Source of the DNA: Haematobia irritans
Lineage: Eukaryota; Arthropoda; Insecta; Diptera; Muscidae
Length of the DNA stretch: 64,000 bases
Direction: 5' to 3'
Assembly: GCF_050003625.1 (NCBI RefSeq)
Contig: NC_134398.1
Span: 111,204,145 to 111,268,144, forward strand
The notes below the pieces were generated by a model that searched no databases, was not told the origin of the DNA, and saw only the letters and a program-made list of their open reading frames with translations. Positions 1 through 12,689 of the stretch are shown piece after piece; within the stretch, counting starts at the first letter, position 1, and the number at the start of each line of letters is the position of its first letter. Position numbers and translations under genes: made by a program.

Positions 1-1174
<1,174 letters not shown>

Positions 1175-1212
1175 AAGCTATATTTAAAACTAGGGAGCCA
1201 CAGTGGTGGCTC

Positions 1213-2626
1213 CAGATTAAGCTAATAATTCTCAGGTTTTACGAGACTCACGAAACATTCAAATGAACGAAACTTGCAGGATATCTGTTCATAAATACGT
1301 CAGTTATGACCAAATCGGTGATAAATATATATTATAGCTATATCTAAATACTAACCGTGGGAACTGCCAGCTGTACTGCATACAAAAATACAGACAGGCG
1401 AACTTAGTTAAATCGACTCAAAAGTTAATTCTAAGACGATCGGAATACTAAACGAAGGATTTGAGAATGGTCCTTCTTGGCGTTACCTACAAACGTATTA
1501 CACCCTGTACACCTGTTTTTAACCTATTTGAAACAAAAAAGTTAAAATTACCCATTAAAAGTATGAAAAACCCAAGTTGTAAAAAATTGAAATAAAAGAA
1601 CTTCCTGGGTAGTTAAAATAAAGAACATCATTTGGAGTGCATCTTCTGGAACTGCTTTTAAAGTTGTGCCTTTGGAAGAACTTCCAAATATTTTTGCTGG
1701 GTCAATGGAACGTATTTTACGTAAATATTTGTTTAGTTATGAAAATATGAATTGTTTTTAAAATTTTGGTTTAGCCGGAGTCTGAGTCGAGCAAAATTTT
1801 TACGGCATCGACTCCAGCAAAAGCTTCAGACTCCGACTCCACAGCCTTGTATTGAATGATGCCTTCAGAGCTAGACTTTCATAGACCCACACAGAAATGC
1901 TTATTACATTTTTGTATTTGTGAAAAATATTCTAATGGAGATTTCGATTGTGAGAAAATATATTGCTGACTATACACATTTTCAACTTAAATATATATGG
2001 TATTCATTTAACGAAAATTCCGCGATAGGATTTTTAAAATTTTTTCACAATAGGAAATATCGTCGAACACGTCTGTAACGTACTAATTATTAATGGCGTG
2101 GAAATAAAAGCGGAAGTCTTATGAACCAAATGCAATGCAAACGAAGTTTTCGTAGTGTGGTCTCCAATCATTTTCTGCAATATGTATGTTATGTATGTAT
2201 TAGAGGTCTGCATCGAATAACTTTTCACTGCATGTATGCAATTCGCTGTCGAATATAGTACATACACTGTCTTTCTCTCAGAGCGCAAGTAGTGAAGTGA
2301 AGAGAACAATTGCTTGTCAAATACCACCAAGTACTTATCTGAAACAATATGTGATCCGAAAAAAAGGAACAATACAAATGTAAGTACTTGAGAAAAAGTA
2401 CAACATGGATTCTCTTCACTTCACGTGGTACCACAAGTATTTCTCAGTTATGTGCGAAGCAAAACTTTCCATTATTATTAATCATTGATATGTATGTATG
2501 TCACATATTTCATATATTTATGTATGTCACACACTTACCTTAATGTTTGCCGTTCTTTATAACAAACCGAAAACATATATTTTGGAGAGTAACTGTTTTT
2601 CTTTTGTATTTCTGAAACTGCACATG
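1213..2626 (+). repeat. Left arm of 1.4 kb inverted duplication
   Basis: This stretch is the reverse complement of 3814-5266, with only scattered substitutions and one indel of about 60-70 bases (right arm longer around 5070-5130). The arm holds a copy of a MITE-like fragment (1515-1701), the inner part of a hAT element beginning with its TIR at 2201, and plain flanking sequence. It stops at GCACATG (2626), where mariner sequence begins. It carries no convincing gene; identical short reading frames in the two arms only reflect the duplication. Confidence 0.93.
1515..1701 (-). mobile_element. MITE-like fragment, CCCAGCAAAAA terminus
   Basis: On the minus strand the unit opens with CCCAGCAAAAATATTTGGAA, then GTTCTTCC. 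Related copies occur in the right arm (about 4731-4915) and at about 60978-61146, and the same kind of terminus bounds the element at 9257-10410. The other end of the unit is not sharply defined. Non-coding. Confidence 0.6.
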
Positions 2627-3540
2627 CTTGATAACTTTTTAAAAAAAAAAAACGCATAAAATTTGCAAAATCTCATCGGTTCTTTATTTGAAACGTTAGA
2701 TTGGTCCATGACATTTACTTTTTGAAGATAATTTCATTTAAATGTTGACCGCGGCTGCGTCTTAGGTGGTCCATTCGGAAAGTCCAATTTTGGGCAACTT
2801 TTTCGAGCATTTCGGCCGGAATAGCCCGAATTTCTTCGGAAATGTTGTCTTCCAAAGCTGGAATAGTTGCTGGCTTATTTCTGTAGACTTTAGACTTGAC
2901 GTAGCCCCACAAAAAATAGTCTAAAGGCGTCAAATCGCATGATCTTGGTGGCCAACTTACCGGTCCATTTCTTGAGATGAATTGTTCTCCGAAGTTTTCC
3001 CTCAAAATGGCCATAGAATCGCGAGCTGTGTGGCATGTAGCGCCATCTTGTTGAAACCACATGTCAACCAAGTTCAGTTCTTCCATTTTTGGCAACAAAA
3101 AGTTTGTTAGCATCGAACGATAGCGATCGCCATTCACCGTAACGTTGCGTCCAACAGCATCTTTGAAAAAATACGGTCCAATGATTCCACCAGCGTACAA
3201 ACCACACCAAACAGTGCATTTTTCGGGATGCATGGGCAGTTCTTGAACGGCTTCTGGTTGCTCTTCACTCCAAATGCGGCAATTTTGCTTATTTACGTAG
3301 CCATTCAACCACAAATGAGCCTCATCGCTGAACAAAATTTGTCGATAAAAAAGCGGATTTTCTGCCAACTTTTCTAGAGCCCATTCACTGAAAATTCGAC
3401 ATTGTGGCAGATCGTTCAGCTATTCATGATGAAATGTCAAAGCATACTGAGCATCTTTCTCTTTGACACCATGTCTGAAATCCCACGTGATCTGTCAAAT
3501 ACTAATGCATGAAAATCCTAACCTCAAAAGAATCACCCTT
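2627..3540 (-). mobile_element. DD41D (rosa-type) mariner, truncated at one end
   Basis: The 5' end on the minus strand is a TIR reading AAGGGTGATTCTTTTGAGGT, bordered by TA at 3541-3542. Comparison with the second copy (19403-20331) shows that the other TIR has lost its outer 20 or so bases: sequence starts at CTTGATAAC, exactly where the left arm of the inverted duplication ends. The region coding the N-terminal DNA-binding part is deleted as well. So it is a non-autonomous relic whose end coincides with the rearrangement breakpoint. Confidence 0.9.
2715..3368 (-). pseudogene. Mariner transposase, catalytic part only
   Basis: About 217 residues of a mariner transposase catalytic domain. 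The first catalytic Asp is in FSDEAHLWLNG, the second in WFQQDGATCHTARDS and the third in LTPLDYFLW. I count 41 residues between the second and third Asp, which is the DD41D spacing of the rosa group rather than the DD34D of classical mariner. The frame runs to a normal stop (IIFKK), but the paired helix-turn-helix region is missing, and the frame opens at a TTG or further upstream in truncated sequence. No activity expected. Confidence 0.88.
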
Positions 3541-3559
3541 TACAATAAATCATACATAC

Positions 3560-4238
3560 TAGAGGTCTGCACAATTCCATTTGTAAATGCAGAGTACACG
3601 TGTACTTGCTACATGACATCTATTTGAGAGAGTCGCAAAATAATTGGTACACATTTTGATGAACACCAAAAGCCACGAGTAACTTCTTGTTGCTACTCTG
3701 ATGTCTTCACTACCAACAAACACATATTCCTCTTTCTCTCTTATTGAAGTGTACTCAGAGTGATCACGTCGAGTATGTTGCGAGAACAAAACTTCATAGA
3801 GTACTCCATGTACCATGTGCAGTTTCAGAAATACTAAAGAAAACAGTTACTCTCCAAAATATATGTTTTCGGTTTGTTATAAAGAACGGCAAACATTAAG
3901 GTAAGTGTGTGACATACATAAATATATGAAATATGTGACATACATACATATCAATGATTAATAATAATGGAAAGTTTTGCTTCGCACACAACTGAGAAAT
4001 ACTTGTGGTACCACGTGAAGTGAAGAGAATCCATGTTGTACTTTTTCTCAAGTACTTACATTTGTATTGTTCCTTTTTTTCGGATCACATATTGTTTCAG
4101 ATAAGTACTTGGTGGTATTTGACAAGCAATTGTTCTCTTCACTTCACTACTTGCGCTCTGAGAGAAAGACAGTGTATGTACTATATTCGACAGCGAATTG
4201 CATACATGCAGTGAAAAGTTATTCGATGCAGACCTCTA
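3560..4238. mobile_element. Non-autonomous hAT element
   Basis: The ends are TAGAGGTCTGCAC on the left and the inverted GCAGACCTCTA on the right. The element is flanked by the 8 bp direct repeat ATACATAC (3552-3559 and 4239-4246). TIRs of the T/CAGNG type with 8 bp target duplications are the hAT hallmark. The 679 bp interior has no transposase. Its right two thirds (from 3814) are duplicated in inverted orientation at 2201-2626. Confidence 0.85.
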
Positions 4239-5266
4239 ATACATACATAACATACATATTGCAGAAAATGATTGGAGACCACACTACGAAAACTTCGTTT
4301 GCATTGCATTTGGTTCATAAGACTTCCGCTTTTATTTCCACGCCATTAATAATTAGTACGTTACAGACGTGTTCGACGATATTTCCTATTGTGAAAAAAT
4401 TTTAAAAATCCTATCGCGGAATTTTCGTTAAATGAATACCATATATACTTAAGTTGAAAATGTGTATAGTCAGCAATATATTTTCTCACAATCGAAATCT
4501 CCATTAGAATATTTTTCACAAATACAAAAATGTAATAAGCATTTCTGTGTGGGTCTATGAAAGTCTAGCTCTGAAGGCATCATTCAATACAAGGCTGTGG
4601 AGTCGGAGTCTGAAGCTTTTGCTGGAGTCGGAGCCGTAAAAATTTTGCTCGACTCCGGCTAAACCAAAATTTTAAAAACAATTCATATTTTCATAACTAA
4701 ACAAATATTTGCGTAAAATACGTTCCATTGACCCAGCAAAAATATTTGGAAGTTCTTCCAAAGGCACAACTTTAAAAGCAGTTCCAGAGATGCACTCCAA
4801 ATGATGTTCTTTATTTTAACTACCCAGGAAGTTCTTTTATTTCAATTTTTTATAACATGGGTTTTCCATACTTTTAATGGGTAATTTTAACTTTTTTGTT
4901 TCAAATAGGTTAAAAACAGGTGTACAGGGTGTAATACGTTTGTAGGTAACGCCAAGAAGGACCATTCTCAAACCCTTCGTTTAGTATTCCGATCGTCTTA
5001 GAATTAACTTTTGAGTCGATTTAACTAAGTTCGCCTGTCTGTATTTTTGTATGCAGTACAGCTCGCAGTTCCCACGTTTGGCTTAGGGTCTTTCTTCAGC
5101 TCAAAGACAATCCCTACGGATCGGTTAGGATTTAGATATAGCTATAATATATATTTATCACCGATTTGGTCATAACTGACGTATTTATGAACAGATATCC
5201 TGCAATTTTCGTACATTTTAATGTTTCGTGAGTCTCGTAAAACCTGAGAATTATTAGCTTAATCTG
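3814..5266 (-). repeat. Right arm of 1.4 kb inverted duplication
   Basis: Inverted partner of 1213-2626; the spacer between the arms is 2627-3813. This arm contains the intact right part of the hAT element and continues into its flank, so it is probably the original and the left arm the copy: the left arm breaks inside the hAT element. A MITE-like fragment is present at about 4731-4915. Confidence 0.93.
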
Positions 5267-5840
5267 TTGAAATTTAGATATAGCTCCCACGTATATATCT
5301 TTCGCTCGACATGCACATAGCGTTACATTTTGCACAGCGGTTACATTTTATAGCGTCGTCAAGTGTGCAAACTTGGCTGGCATCGTTTCAGATTTAGATA
5401 TAGCTCCCGTATATATCTTTAGCCCAACTTTCGCTTTTATGACCACAACAGCCCGAATTACGTGCAAATTTGGCAGAGATAGTGGAATTTGCTTTCTAAC
5501 ATTGTGTGTGCCAAATTTGAACAAAGAGTATAACTGATGACATTGTCAAGTATGCTAAATATAGTTGCAATCGGTTCGGATTTAAATATAGCTCCCATAT
5601 ATATCTTACGCCCGATTTATATTCATATGGCGAAAGTTTTACTTCCGATTTACTTGAAATTTCGCACTGAAAGTGGAATTATCATTTTACTATTGTGTGC
5701 CAAATTTGTTTCGAATTGATCTCAAAGTCTCAGATATTTAATTTGTACACCCATTTTCAGTGGGATTTTACACCAATTGATTTAACATTCTATTCAAGTG
5801 TGTCGAATTTGATCCAAGTCGGTCCATATATATGTTAGGT
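5267..5840. repeat. Dispersed GATTTAGATATAGCTCCC-type repeat
   Basis: Three imperfect units start near 5271, 5391 and 5579, each with a version of GATTTAGATATAGCTCCC followed by TATATATCTT and GCCCGA/GCCCAA. Related single units lie at about 32035, 32636 and 61527. This looks like a dispersed non-coding repeat of the genome, arranged here as a degenerate short tandem. No coding capacity. The next 330 bases up to 6174 hold nothing I recognise. Confidence 0.6.
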
Positions 5841-6508
5841 TTAGGCAAATATGGGCAAAATATCCACATTTTACAAAAAAAAAAATGTGATGATATTATA
5901 GACTTTCCCCCAATGTAAAGCCGTCACTGACAAGTAGGAAACATTTTAAAATTAAGTTAAATGCCCCAAGTTGAAAATATTCGGTTCGATCATGTTGTTT
6001 TTTCTAATCATTGAAACATACCATAGAGCATTTCGGTTTCGATTCAGTACTCGGAATACAAGTATTACTCGGTTTGATTAGCTACATTTCGTTCTGATCG
6101 CTGCTATGGTTTTAGTTGTTCGTGTTTTATTCGCCGCACATACATACATTGATTTTGTTGATAAACACCAACTACACGCAAAGAAAAAAAACGTTTGGAA
6201 AAAGTGTACCGAAAACGTTTTTCTTTTGTTAGAGTTTTTTGAATTGCTTCGAAAAGTATACACTTTTATCACCAAAAAAAATCGTTTGTTACAAAATTTT
6301 TATTTTTTCAGTAAAAAAGTTATTTTTGAACCAACAACACAGTCCATTTCGTTTATATCAAACACTGTTCTTTTCTAATTTTAGGTCTTTAATAAGACAC
6401 ATTTTACAGTTCATAGTAAAAATTTAATATAGTAGAATGTAATGTTGAAAATTTTTTCGGAATCTTCCGATCATATCTGGAATATATGTAAAAAAAAAAA
6501 AAAACTGT

Positions 6509-6581
6509 GGTCGAAGCAGGGATCGAACCCACGACCCTTGGCATGCAAGTCAGACGTAGCAACCACTGCGCCACGGTGCCC
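6509..6581 (-). other. tRNA-like module (pol III A and B boxes)
   Basis: On the minus strand the segment has A-box TGGCGCAGTGGTTGCTACG and B-box GGTTCGATCCC at tRNA spacing, beginning GGGCACCG. It resembles the head of the SINE at 867 (same GCAGTGGTT and GTGGGTTCGA blocks). The acceptor stem does not pair cleanly, so it is more likely a SINE or tRNA-derived head than a working tRNA gene. Confidence 0.6.
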
Positions 6582-6698
6582 AACTAAATATATTTTTCTG
6601 TTAAATAAACTTTGTTTAATCGCCTCGTGGGCGCCGCAAGCTATGCTATATAAATATAACTTAGTTATATGGGTAATTATCTATTGATGACAATAACG

Positions 6699-6769
6699 GC
6701 TACATGGCTCAGTGGATAGTGTGTTGGCTTACAAATTGCATGGTCCGCGGTTCGATTCTCCGTCCAGGC
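6699..6769 (+). other. tRNA-like module (pol III A and B boxes)
   Basis: The A-box is TGGCTCAGTGGATAGTGTG and the B-box GGTTCGATTCT, 71 bases overall, followed by an A-rich run as in SINE tails. The two outer ends (GGCTACA and CCAGGC) pair poorly, which argues against a functional tRNA. Confidence 0.6.
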
Positions 6770-7091
6770 GAAAGGTAAAAAAAATTTTAAAATTTATAAA
6801 ATCGTATAATTCCTTCTACATTGTTTGTGTTACAGAAAAAGGTGCTAAGAACTAAAAAACTTCGTGGAAGTGGGAAAGATGTGAGGGAAAATGCAATTAG
6901 CCAGAAAAAAATTTTTTTGAGTTAGTCTTTATGAAATTGTTTTTACATCCTGGAAAAGAATAAACGTTTATCACAAAAAAATATACTTTTCTTCCAATAT
7001 ACTACACTTCCTTTCAACGAAAAGCAAATGAGAAACGAACTTTGTTTGTCTAAAATTTCGTTTGGGAGGAAAGAATTTTTTTTTGCGTGTA

Positions 7092-7552
7092 CTACGGTGT
7101 GGTAGTTGTTTTCTGTGCTATGTTACTGAATGTTCTCTTATTACATCTTATTACGTTTCTTGAAAATTTAAAGTATTTTTATCTTATGGCGATTTCGATT
7201 GGGAAAGCAACATACTCGAAATTTATTGCCAAAATTGAAGGACACTGTCATAGATTTTGGATCCTGTATCCCTCACAATATTATGAATTAACAATAACTT
7301 TGGAATGACACTATTATTTGAGTGAAAATACAATAAGGGAAAAAGTAGTGTAACACCAAGGCAACATATTTTTTTGCAAAACGAATGAAAGAGAGGATCA
7401 CACGTTTGAGTTTGTTTGAATAGGCGTGTGTGTGTGCATTCCAAACTAGACAATAAACTGTTTTGACGTATCTCATGGTCTATGTTCAAACGCTGGTGGG
7501 AGAACCTATTTTAATTTAGTATATTTTATTTTTTTCGGATTCGTTATTTTCA
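7092..7552. other. No gene recognised
   Basis: Stretch between two TIR elements. Short reading frames occur on both strands but lack recognisable domains, start contexts or codon structure. I see no repeat unit shared with the rest of the window. Confidence 0.5.
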
Positions 7553-8776
7553 CACCCAGAAAAAAGTGTCTTCGAAACTAAAGGAAAAAATGTTCATCAA
7601 TTTAGTTTGGCCATTTTATTTCCATTAAGTAAAATTTTTGTGTGAAATAATAAAATTTACTTGTTTCAGTAAAAAAATCCTAAACTGAAAGCAGTTAGGA
7701 ATAGTTCATAAACTAGAAAAAGGCATGTAATTTTACTAATACTGTTTACTTCGCTGGGTATAAGAATTTACTACCGAACAAGAAAATTTTATTCACTGAT
7801 AACAAAGCATTCGTAGAAATAAACAAAAACCGAACTAAAACCAAGTTTCCTCAAATTTAGTAAAATTTCTTATAAAATGATAATTCTGACTTCCTTTATT
7901 ATAGAAAGCTTATCATAACATACATACGAATAACACTTGGCATAGAAAAATATTTTAGTTCATTCGTACTAAAAAGTATTCAATCCTTTCAAAACTTAAG
8001 GAAACATACTTGTTAGAATATAGGAAATTTTCCTATATCTCTTTTGTCTACCTGTAATCGATACCTGTCATCGATATAATCGATATGTTTGCGCGTGGGT
8101 TGTTTTTTAGTTGGAATCGCGTTGTTATGGTATACGGAGAGATTGTTAAGATATAATATAATAAATGACAAATAAAAAATATAAAATATTTGTTATTTTA
8201 AATTATTGAGAAAAATTTTCGTTTTTTTGAAAATTATTAAAAATAAATAACAAACAATAAGTCTATCAATATTCGTGGTGGTGTACAAAGAAAGAAAACA
8301 CCAACAGAATAACAACGCCTTCATTCATCAGGTAACATTCAGGACGATAACCTTTTGTGAAAAATTGGTTTATTTTTTATATATTTGTAGGCATTGAAAT
8401 TGTAAAAGGTGGACAAAATCGTTATGCAGCAACTTAGTAAAAGTGAAAGGTACAAGAAGAAGCAAAAAATTACGTTTTACAGTTGATAACATTACATGGA
8501 AATTGGAAATAGTGGAATAATAAACTAACATTTCGATGCTGTTGATTCTTAATAAATATATTTAATATATTAATAAAACATATCTTTTATTGAAGAAAAA
8601 ATTGACTATATGAATAAATAAAATTGTGTTTAAAAACGAAGATAAGCAGTTCTAATTTTAAAGTAAAAGGTTTACAACAAATATATAAGATTTGTCCAAA
8701 TGAATGAAAAAGGTTTAATAAAATCATTCCATAAATGAATTCAATTCGGTTAATTTTTTTCATTCTGTAGTATAGT

Positions 8777-9176
8777 TAGGCTGTCCATTACATCTCTTTT
8801 AAAGAGAACATGTTCTCTTTTTGTGTTCGTATCTTTTTGTTCACTCTCTTTTTTGGTGCCGTATTTTTATGTCCAACAGTGCTCTTTATGTACTCTATTT
8901 CAAAAAAAAAAATCCTAGAATGATGGAATTTTATTTATTTAGTAGGAATTCGCCACAATCGCCACTAATTGTTTACTGGGTTAAATCTGTTGACAAATTA
9001 AAGGCCGGAACACAATTGCGATCATTAGAAACTATTATTATTTTAATTTTAACATCAATAAAATTATTAATTATTTAATAAAGAATTTTTTTATTGTAAA
9101 CTCTTTTTTAGTTAAAATGTTCTCTGTTTTTTAAAGCGATAGTTCTCTTTTGAAAATTATCCATATGGAAACCCTA
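8777..9176. mobile_element. 400 bp non-autonomous hAT element
   Basis: Flanked by the 8 bp duplication AGTATAGT (8769-8776 and 9177-9184). The ends TAGGCTGTCCAT and ATGGAAACCCTA are imperfect inverted repeats. The related uninterrupted copy at 55073-56498 has AGTATAGT once at the matching place, which confirms the insertion. The interior is rich in repeated GTTCTCTTT-type motifs and is non-coding. Confidence 0.85.
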
Positions 9177-9281
9177 AGTATAGTGGTACATAAATATAGG
9201 AAAATGTTAACTAAAATACGGAATGCATTCTACCTAATTTCTATGAAAATCACATCCCCAGCAAAAAATTGGAAGTTGTTC

Positions 9282-9524
9282 CACAAACATTTCTTTTAAA
9301 GCCCATCCCAGGATCCCCCATCGAGTTTCTTCAACTTCCGATGCAGTCTTTTTGGACAAGTCCACAAACATTTCTCCTAAAGAGCATCGTGGGATCCCCC
9401 AATGATTTTTTTTTCACTTCCGATGCAGTCCTTTTGGACAAGTGCACAAACATTTCTTCTAAAGCGCATCTTGGGATCCCCCAATGATTTGTTTCTACTT
9501 CCGATGCAGTTCTTTTGGACAAGT
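9282..9524 (+). repeat. Three tandem copies of an 81 bp unit
   Basis: Units 9282-9362, 9363-9444 and 9445-9524 each start CACAAACATTTCT, contain GGGATCCCCCA (first unit GGATCCCCCA) and TTCCGATGCAGT, and end TTTTGGACAAGT. They differ by substitutions and one or two bases of length. Confidence 0.9.
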
Positions 9525-9674
9525 ATTAGAAAGAACGCAATCAGGGTATTTTAAGTGCAAATTTTGGACAATTATATTTAAAAAAATAGAAAACTAATAA
9601 AAAAATAAAAAAATAGTAAATTAATAAAAAGGTAAAAAATAATAATAATAACAATAATAAAAAATAAAGTTCAT

Positions 9675-9700
9675 CCCCGCTGGGATGTGAACCTGTGCCG
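9675..9700 (-). other. tRNA-like B-box remnant
   Basis: On the minus strand CGGCACAGGTTCACATCCCA resembles the T-arm of a tRNA with B-box GGTTCACATCC. The 5' half of a tRNA is not clear upstream. Confidence 0.35.
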
Positions 9701-9885
9701 TTTGAATTTTTTGCTTCCATGGAAGTTCTTTTGAGAAAATTTTGCAAATTACGAGAATTTTTATTTTTTTTGTTGATTTGTGATGAAAAAATATATTTAT
9801 ACGAAAATATATGCCGAAAATAAAAAATAAAAAGGATGCATAACATAAAAAAATAATTTTTTTGAAAAATAATTGATAAAAAAAT

Positions 9886-9935
9886 TGCCGCTGGTGAGAT
9901 TTGAACCTGCGTTTCTTATTTATTCGTTCATACTA
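9886..9935 (-). other. tRNA-like B-box remnant
   Basis: On the minus strand the block AACGCAGGTTCAAATCTCAC, then CAGCGGC, has the form of a tRNA T-arm and acceptor 3' half (B-box GGTTCAAATCTC). An A-box is not evident in the preceding bases. Confidence 0.4.
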
Positions 9936-10037
9936 ATAAAGAACTTCTCGAGAAGCAATTAGAATGTTATTCCTTGGTGTCGTATTACGAACATATCGCA
10001 TACATTTGAATTGACCTTTCGACGCTTTATATTCAAT

Positions 10038-10112
10038 GGCGTTTGTGGCTGAGTGTGCTAAGGCGTTCTGTTATGGTGCCAGCAAACCCAGGTTCAACCC
10101 CTGGTCGGAGCG
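10038..10112 (+). other. tRNA-like module (Ser/Leu-like D arm)
   Basis: A-box TGGCTGAGTGTGCTAAGGC and B-box GGTTCAACCCC, 75 bases overall, followed by GAAAAAG. The D-arm form is that of tRNA-Ser or tRNA-Leu genes. The first bases (GGCGTTTG) and last bases (GGTCGGAGC) do not form a full acceptor stem, so this is probably a tRNA-derived module of the surrounding element. Confidence 0.5.
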
Positions 10113-10511
10113 AAAAAGTTTTTCAAATTGTAAAAATTAGATAATTGGAAAATAATAGTGTAATAAAACATATGGATGAAAAAAAGTGAAATTGGTTGAA
10201 AAATTTTTTTTTTCGTTTTTTTAAATTTCTTCATTCAAATTAACTTCCATGGCACAACTTCTAAAGCAATGCAAAGGATCCAAAAAGGGTGTACTTCCGT
10301 CCTATGACAAGCCCGTGTAAAATTCATTGGAGACGATCCAAGTTTGCACTACTTCCGGATCACAAATTAGGGATCCAAACAACTTTTTTTGGAAGCTCTT
10401 TTTTTCTGGGTCGTTCAAACAAATAAAAATGTCTTTGGTGCTATACGAAGTTCAACTTTCTTCACAATGAGTTCATTTTAACTTAAAGAAGGGGTCACTT
10501 TTTTCTGGGTG

Positions 10512-11465
10512 CACGGATTTATTTATTATTGTGTTTTATGTTTGGATTTTTCAAAGAACAAATATTAAAAATAATACTGAACACAATTATTAATACTCAA
10601 AACAATTTTACGACTGTCTATCGAAAGAATTTAAATTATAAACGTAAGGTCAAAGTGAACTTATTGCATATAACGAATAAGAACAAAAATTGCTTAGAAA
10701 TATAATAAATTGACTTTGTTTTTAAACTACTTTTGTCATTTGCTAATGTTGCGAAATAACTTTGTTCAGTAGTTTATGTGATATAATAGGGTATAGGATA
10801 CAGAACATGCGATTATGTGATCGATCACTCCTAGTTGCGTATTGAAGAGAAAAAGTTAGAGAATTACAAAGGGAAAGAGACAACAATGTCAGCCAATGTA
10901 AAAATTAAAAATAAACTTTTTTGCTTGGATGAACGATTTATTTTTTGGGCGTCTATTCAAGTTGTGCACAAGTAATTTTACAGTAAAACCGTGTGCTTTG
11001 CATTTTATATTTAGCTCCAATCGGACCGTAATCCATATTTACCGATCTCAATATTCCAATTCTAAGAATTCTAAAAAAGCGGGAGGAAAACATTTAGGCA
11101 TATCACTCAACAATACATGGTGGAGAGTACATAAGATTCGGCTTGGCAGGGCTTTCGGTCATATATTCTTGTTCTCTTTACTTTTAAAGCATTTTTTATG
11201 AGAAGGGAGAGATAATAAAAAAGAGTAAATTTTAATAACACATTACGGAAATCTCAAAACATCCAATTTATTTGAATTTTGGCACTGGAATATTTCCTGT
11301 AAACCAGTATACATTGTGTGTACCATATATAGGGTACTTTTCACAAGTTGAAAAATTCTGCCACCGATCATTTTAAACTGTGGAATGATGACAATATATT
11401 GACCTAACGTAAAATATTGTGCAACCTAACCAACTTGTAACTTGCAACTTGTAAATCTTCATTGA
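10512..11465. other. No gene recognised
   Basis: AT-rich DNA between the nested TIR element and an inverted repeat. A 90-codon plus-strand reading frame at 10929-11201 shows no domain or compositional support. No repeat shared with other parts of the window was noticed. Confidence 0.5.
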
Positions 11466-12209
11466 TTGCCAACTCAATTCTGAGAACAGTATGTGAAATT
11501 ATACCCAAAAAGAATAATTTCTGCATCATTCGTTTTGTCTTCTTACCTGCCGAAATATTTTTAATATCGATTTGAAGTTACCACAAGCGTCAATTTCTGC
11601 AAGCATGGATATTGCCAATAATTGAAAAAAATGTTCTAAATTTTGTTTTTATGAATATTATAATTGCGTATTAATTGCATATTATTTTATTTTCATAAAG
11701 TTTTTATAAATTAATTTTTTTTTTTGCATGATAATTTTTTTGAAATTAATACCTTTACTCAATTGCGAATAAAAGCGAAACGCGTGCATCGATTTTCATG
11801 ATCTTTGTCTCATTTTGCGCATAGGTTATGTGACTTTGCGAAAAAGTAACTACACTTGAAACTTATTTCCGTTTTGTATCTTTTATGAATTAAAAAAAAA
11901 TCTTCATTTTTTATTGGAAACTTATTTTTAACTTGAAAACTGTTGCTTGTATAGGAAAACAATATATGAACAGATTAAGGGAATTGTAATTCTTAATTTT
12001 TTAAAATTTATTTCAACTATATCGGACTAGTGACTGTCGAGCTGTGTCAAACAACAGGGCCTAAAACGTGATAAATTCCACTATACGATAGTACTAACTT
12101 CAAATCGATATTAAAAATATTTCGGCAGGTAAGAAGACAAAACGAATGATGCAGAAATTATTCTTTTTGGGTATAACTTCACATACCGTTCTCAGAATTG
12201 AGTTGGCAA
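11466..12209. repeat. 115 bp inverted repeat with 514 bp loop
   Basis: Arms 11466-11580 and 12095-12209 are inverted copies differing at only a few bases; both contain ATATTTCGGCAGGTAAGAAG or its complement. The loop contains no gene. This has the form of a fold-back or long-TIR MITE, but no target duplication was identified at the arm ends, so the boundaries may be wider. Confidence 0.8.
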
Positions 12210-12689
12210 ATCATGTGTTGTACTGTGTTATTTACGTTAAATGTTTTGACTATTCACACGAATGTCCTTCCACCATTCATTACATAGTTTAGAGTAAGGG
12301 ATTCTTTATTGTTCAACAAAAATCATCAAGAATGCTGAGAAGACATAAAATAACGAAGTAAATAAATGTTGTTCCACCGAAAGTGATATTTAACAATATC
12401 AAAACGACTGCTTTTCATATGTTTCGATGAAAAAATTATAAGTTTGAAACTCAAAATTTTAACACATTAATTTGTACATGCATATAATGTTAGAGCTGCA
12501 AAACTATCGATAGCACTGTCGATAGTATTGATAGTTTTATTTTTAAGGTACTCTCGATATTTATTTTTCGATAGCGATGGTTAGGTTAAGGTTAGGTTAA
12601 AGTGGCAGCCCGATTAAGATTCAGGCTCACTTAGACTAAGTACCTATTACATATGGGCACTTCTAGTTTTAACCGTTGAACCTTCTCGA

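Larger units (their letters stand above)
6175..7089. mobile_element. TIR element with TA duplication and tRNA-like modules
   Basis: The left end is CACGCAAAGAAAAAAAACG and the right end is the inverted TTTTTTTTGCGTG; TA borders both sides (6173-6174, 7090-7091). That is MITE-like architecture of Tc1/mariner type. The 915 bp interior has no transposase but has two convincing tRNA-like segments in opposite orientations (6509-6581 and 6699-6769). Long T- and A-rich stretches lie just inside each end. Confidence 0.65.
9257..10410. mobile_element. TIR element with tandem repeats and tRNA-like modules
   Basis: Inserted in the host element with a 2 bp TC duplication: the host reads CACATC then GTTCAAAC, and the intact relative has CACATCGTTCAAAC. 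The ends are CCCAGCAAAAAATTGGAAG and the inverted CTTTTTTTCTGGG. The interior holds three 81 bp tandem repeats (9282-9524) and three tRNA-like modules. It has no transposase. Confidence 0.75.
7553..10511. mobile_element. TIR element (CACCCAGAAAAAAGTG), with two nested insertions
   Basis: The ends CACCCAGAAAAAAGTG and CACTTTTTTCTGGGTG are the same TIR as the element at 55073-56498, and the interiors are alignable in inverted orientation. Relative to that intact copy, this one has gained a 400 bp hAT (8777-9176) and a 1154 bp TIR element (9257-10410); removing both restores collinearity. The two bases at each flank are CA. No transposase is present. Confidence 0.8.

Noticed and set aside
2034..2372. 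112-codon reading frame, identical to one at 4067-4405
   Set aside because: Identity follows from the inverted duplication; the frame spans a hAT end and its flank and shows no domain.
9541..9846. 101-codon frame with Leu/Phe-rich middle
   Set aside because: Made from AATAAT-type low-complexity DNA inside a TIR element.
6509..10112. Functional tRNA genes
   Set aside because: A and B boxes are present but acceptor stems do not pair and the segments lie inside TIR elements; treated as tRNA-derived modules.
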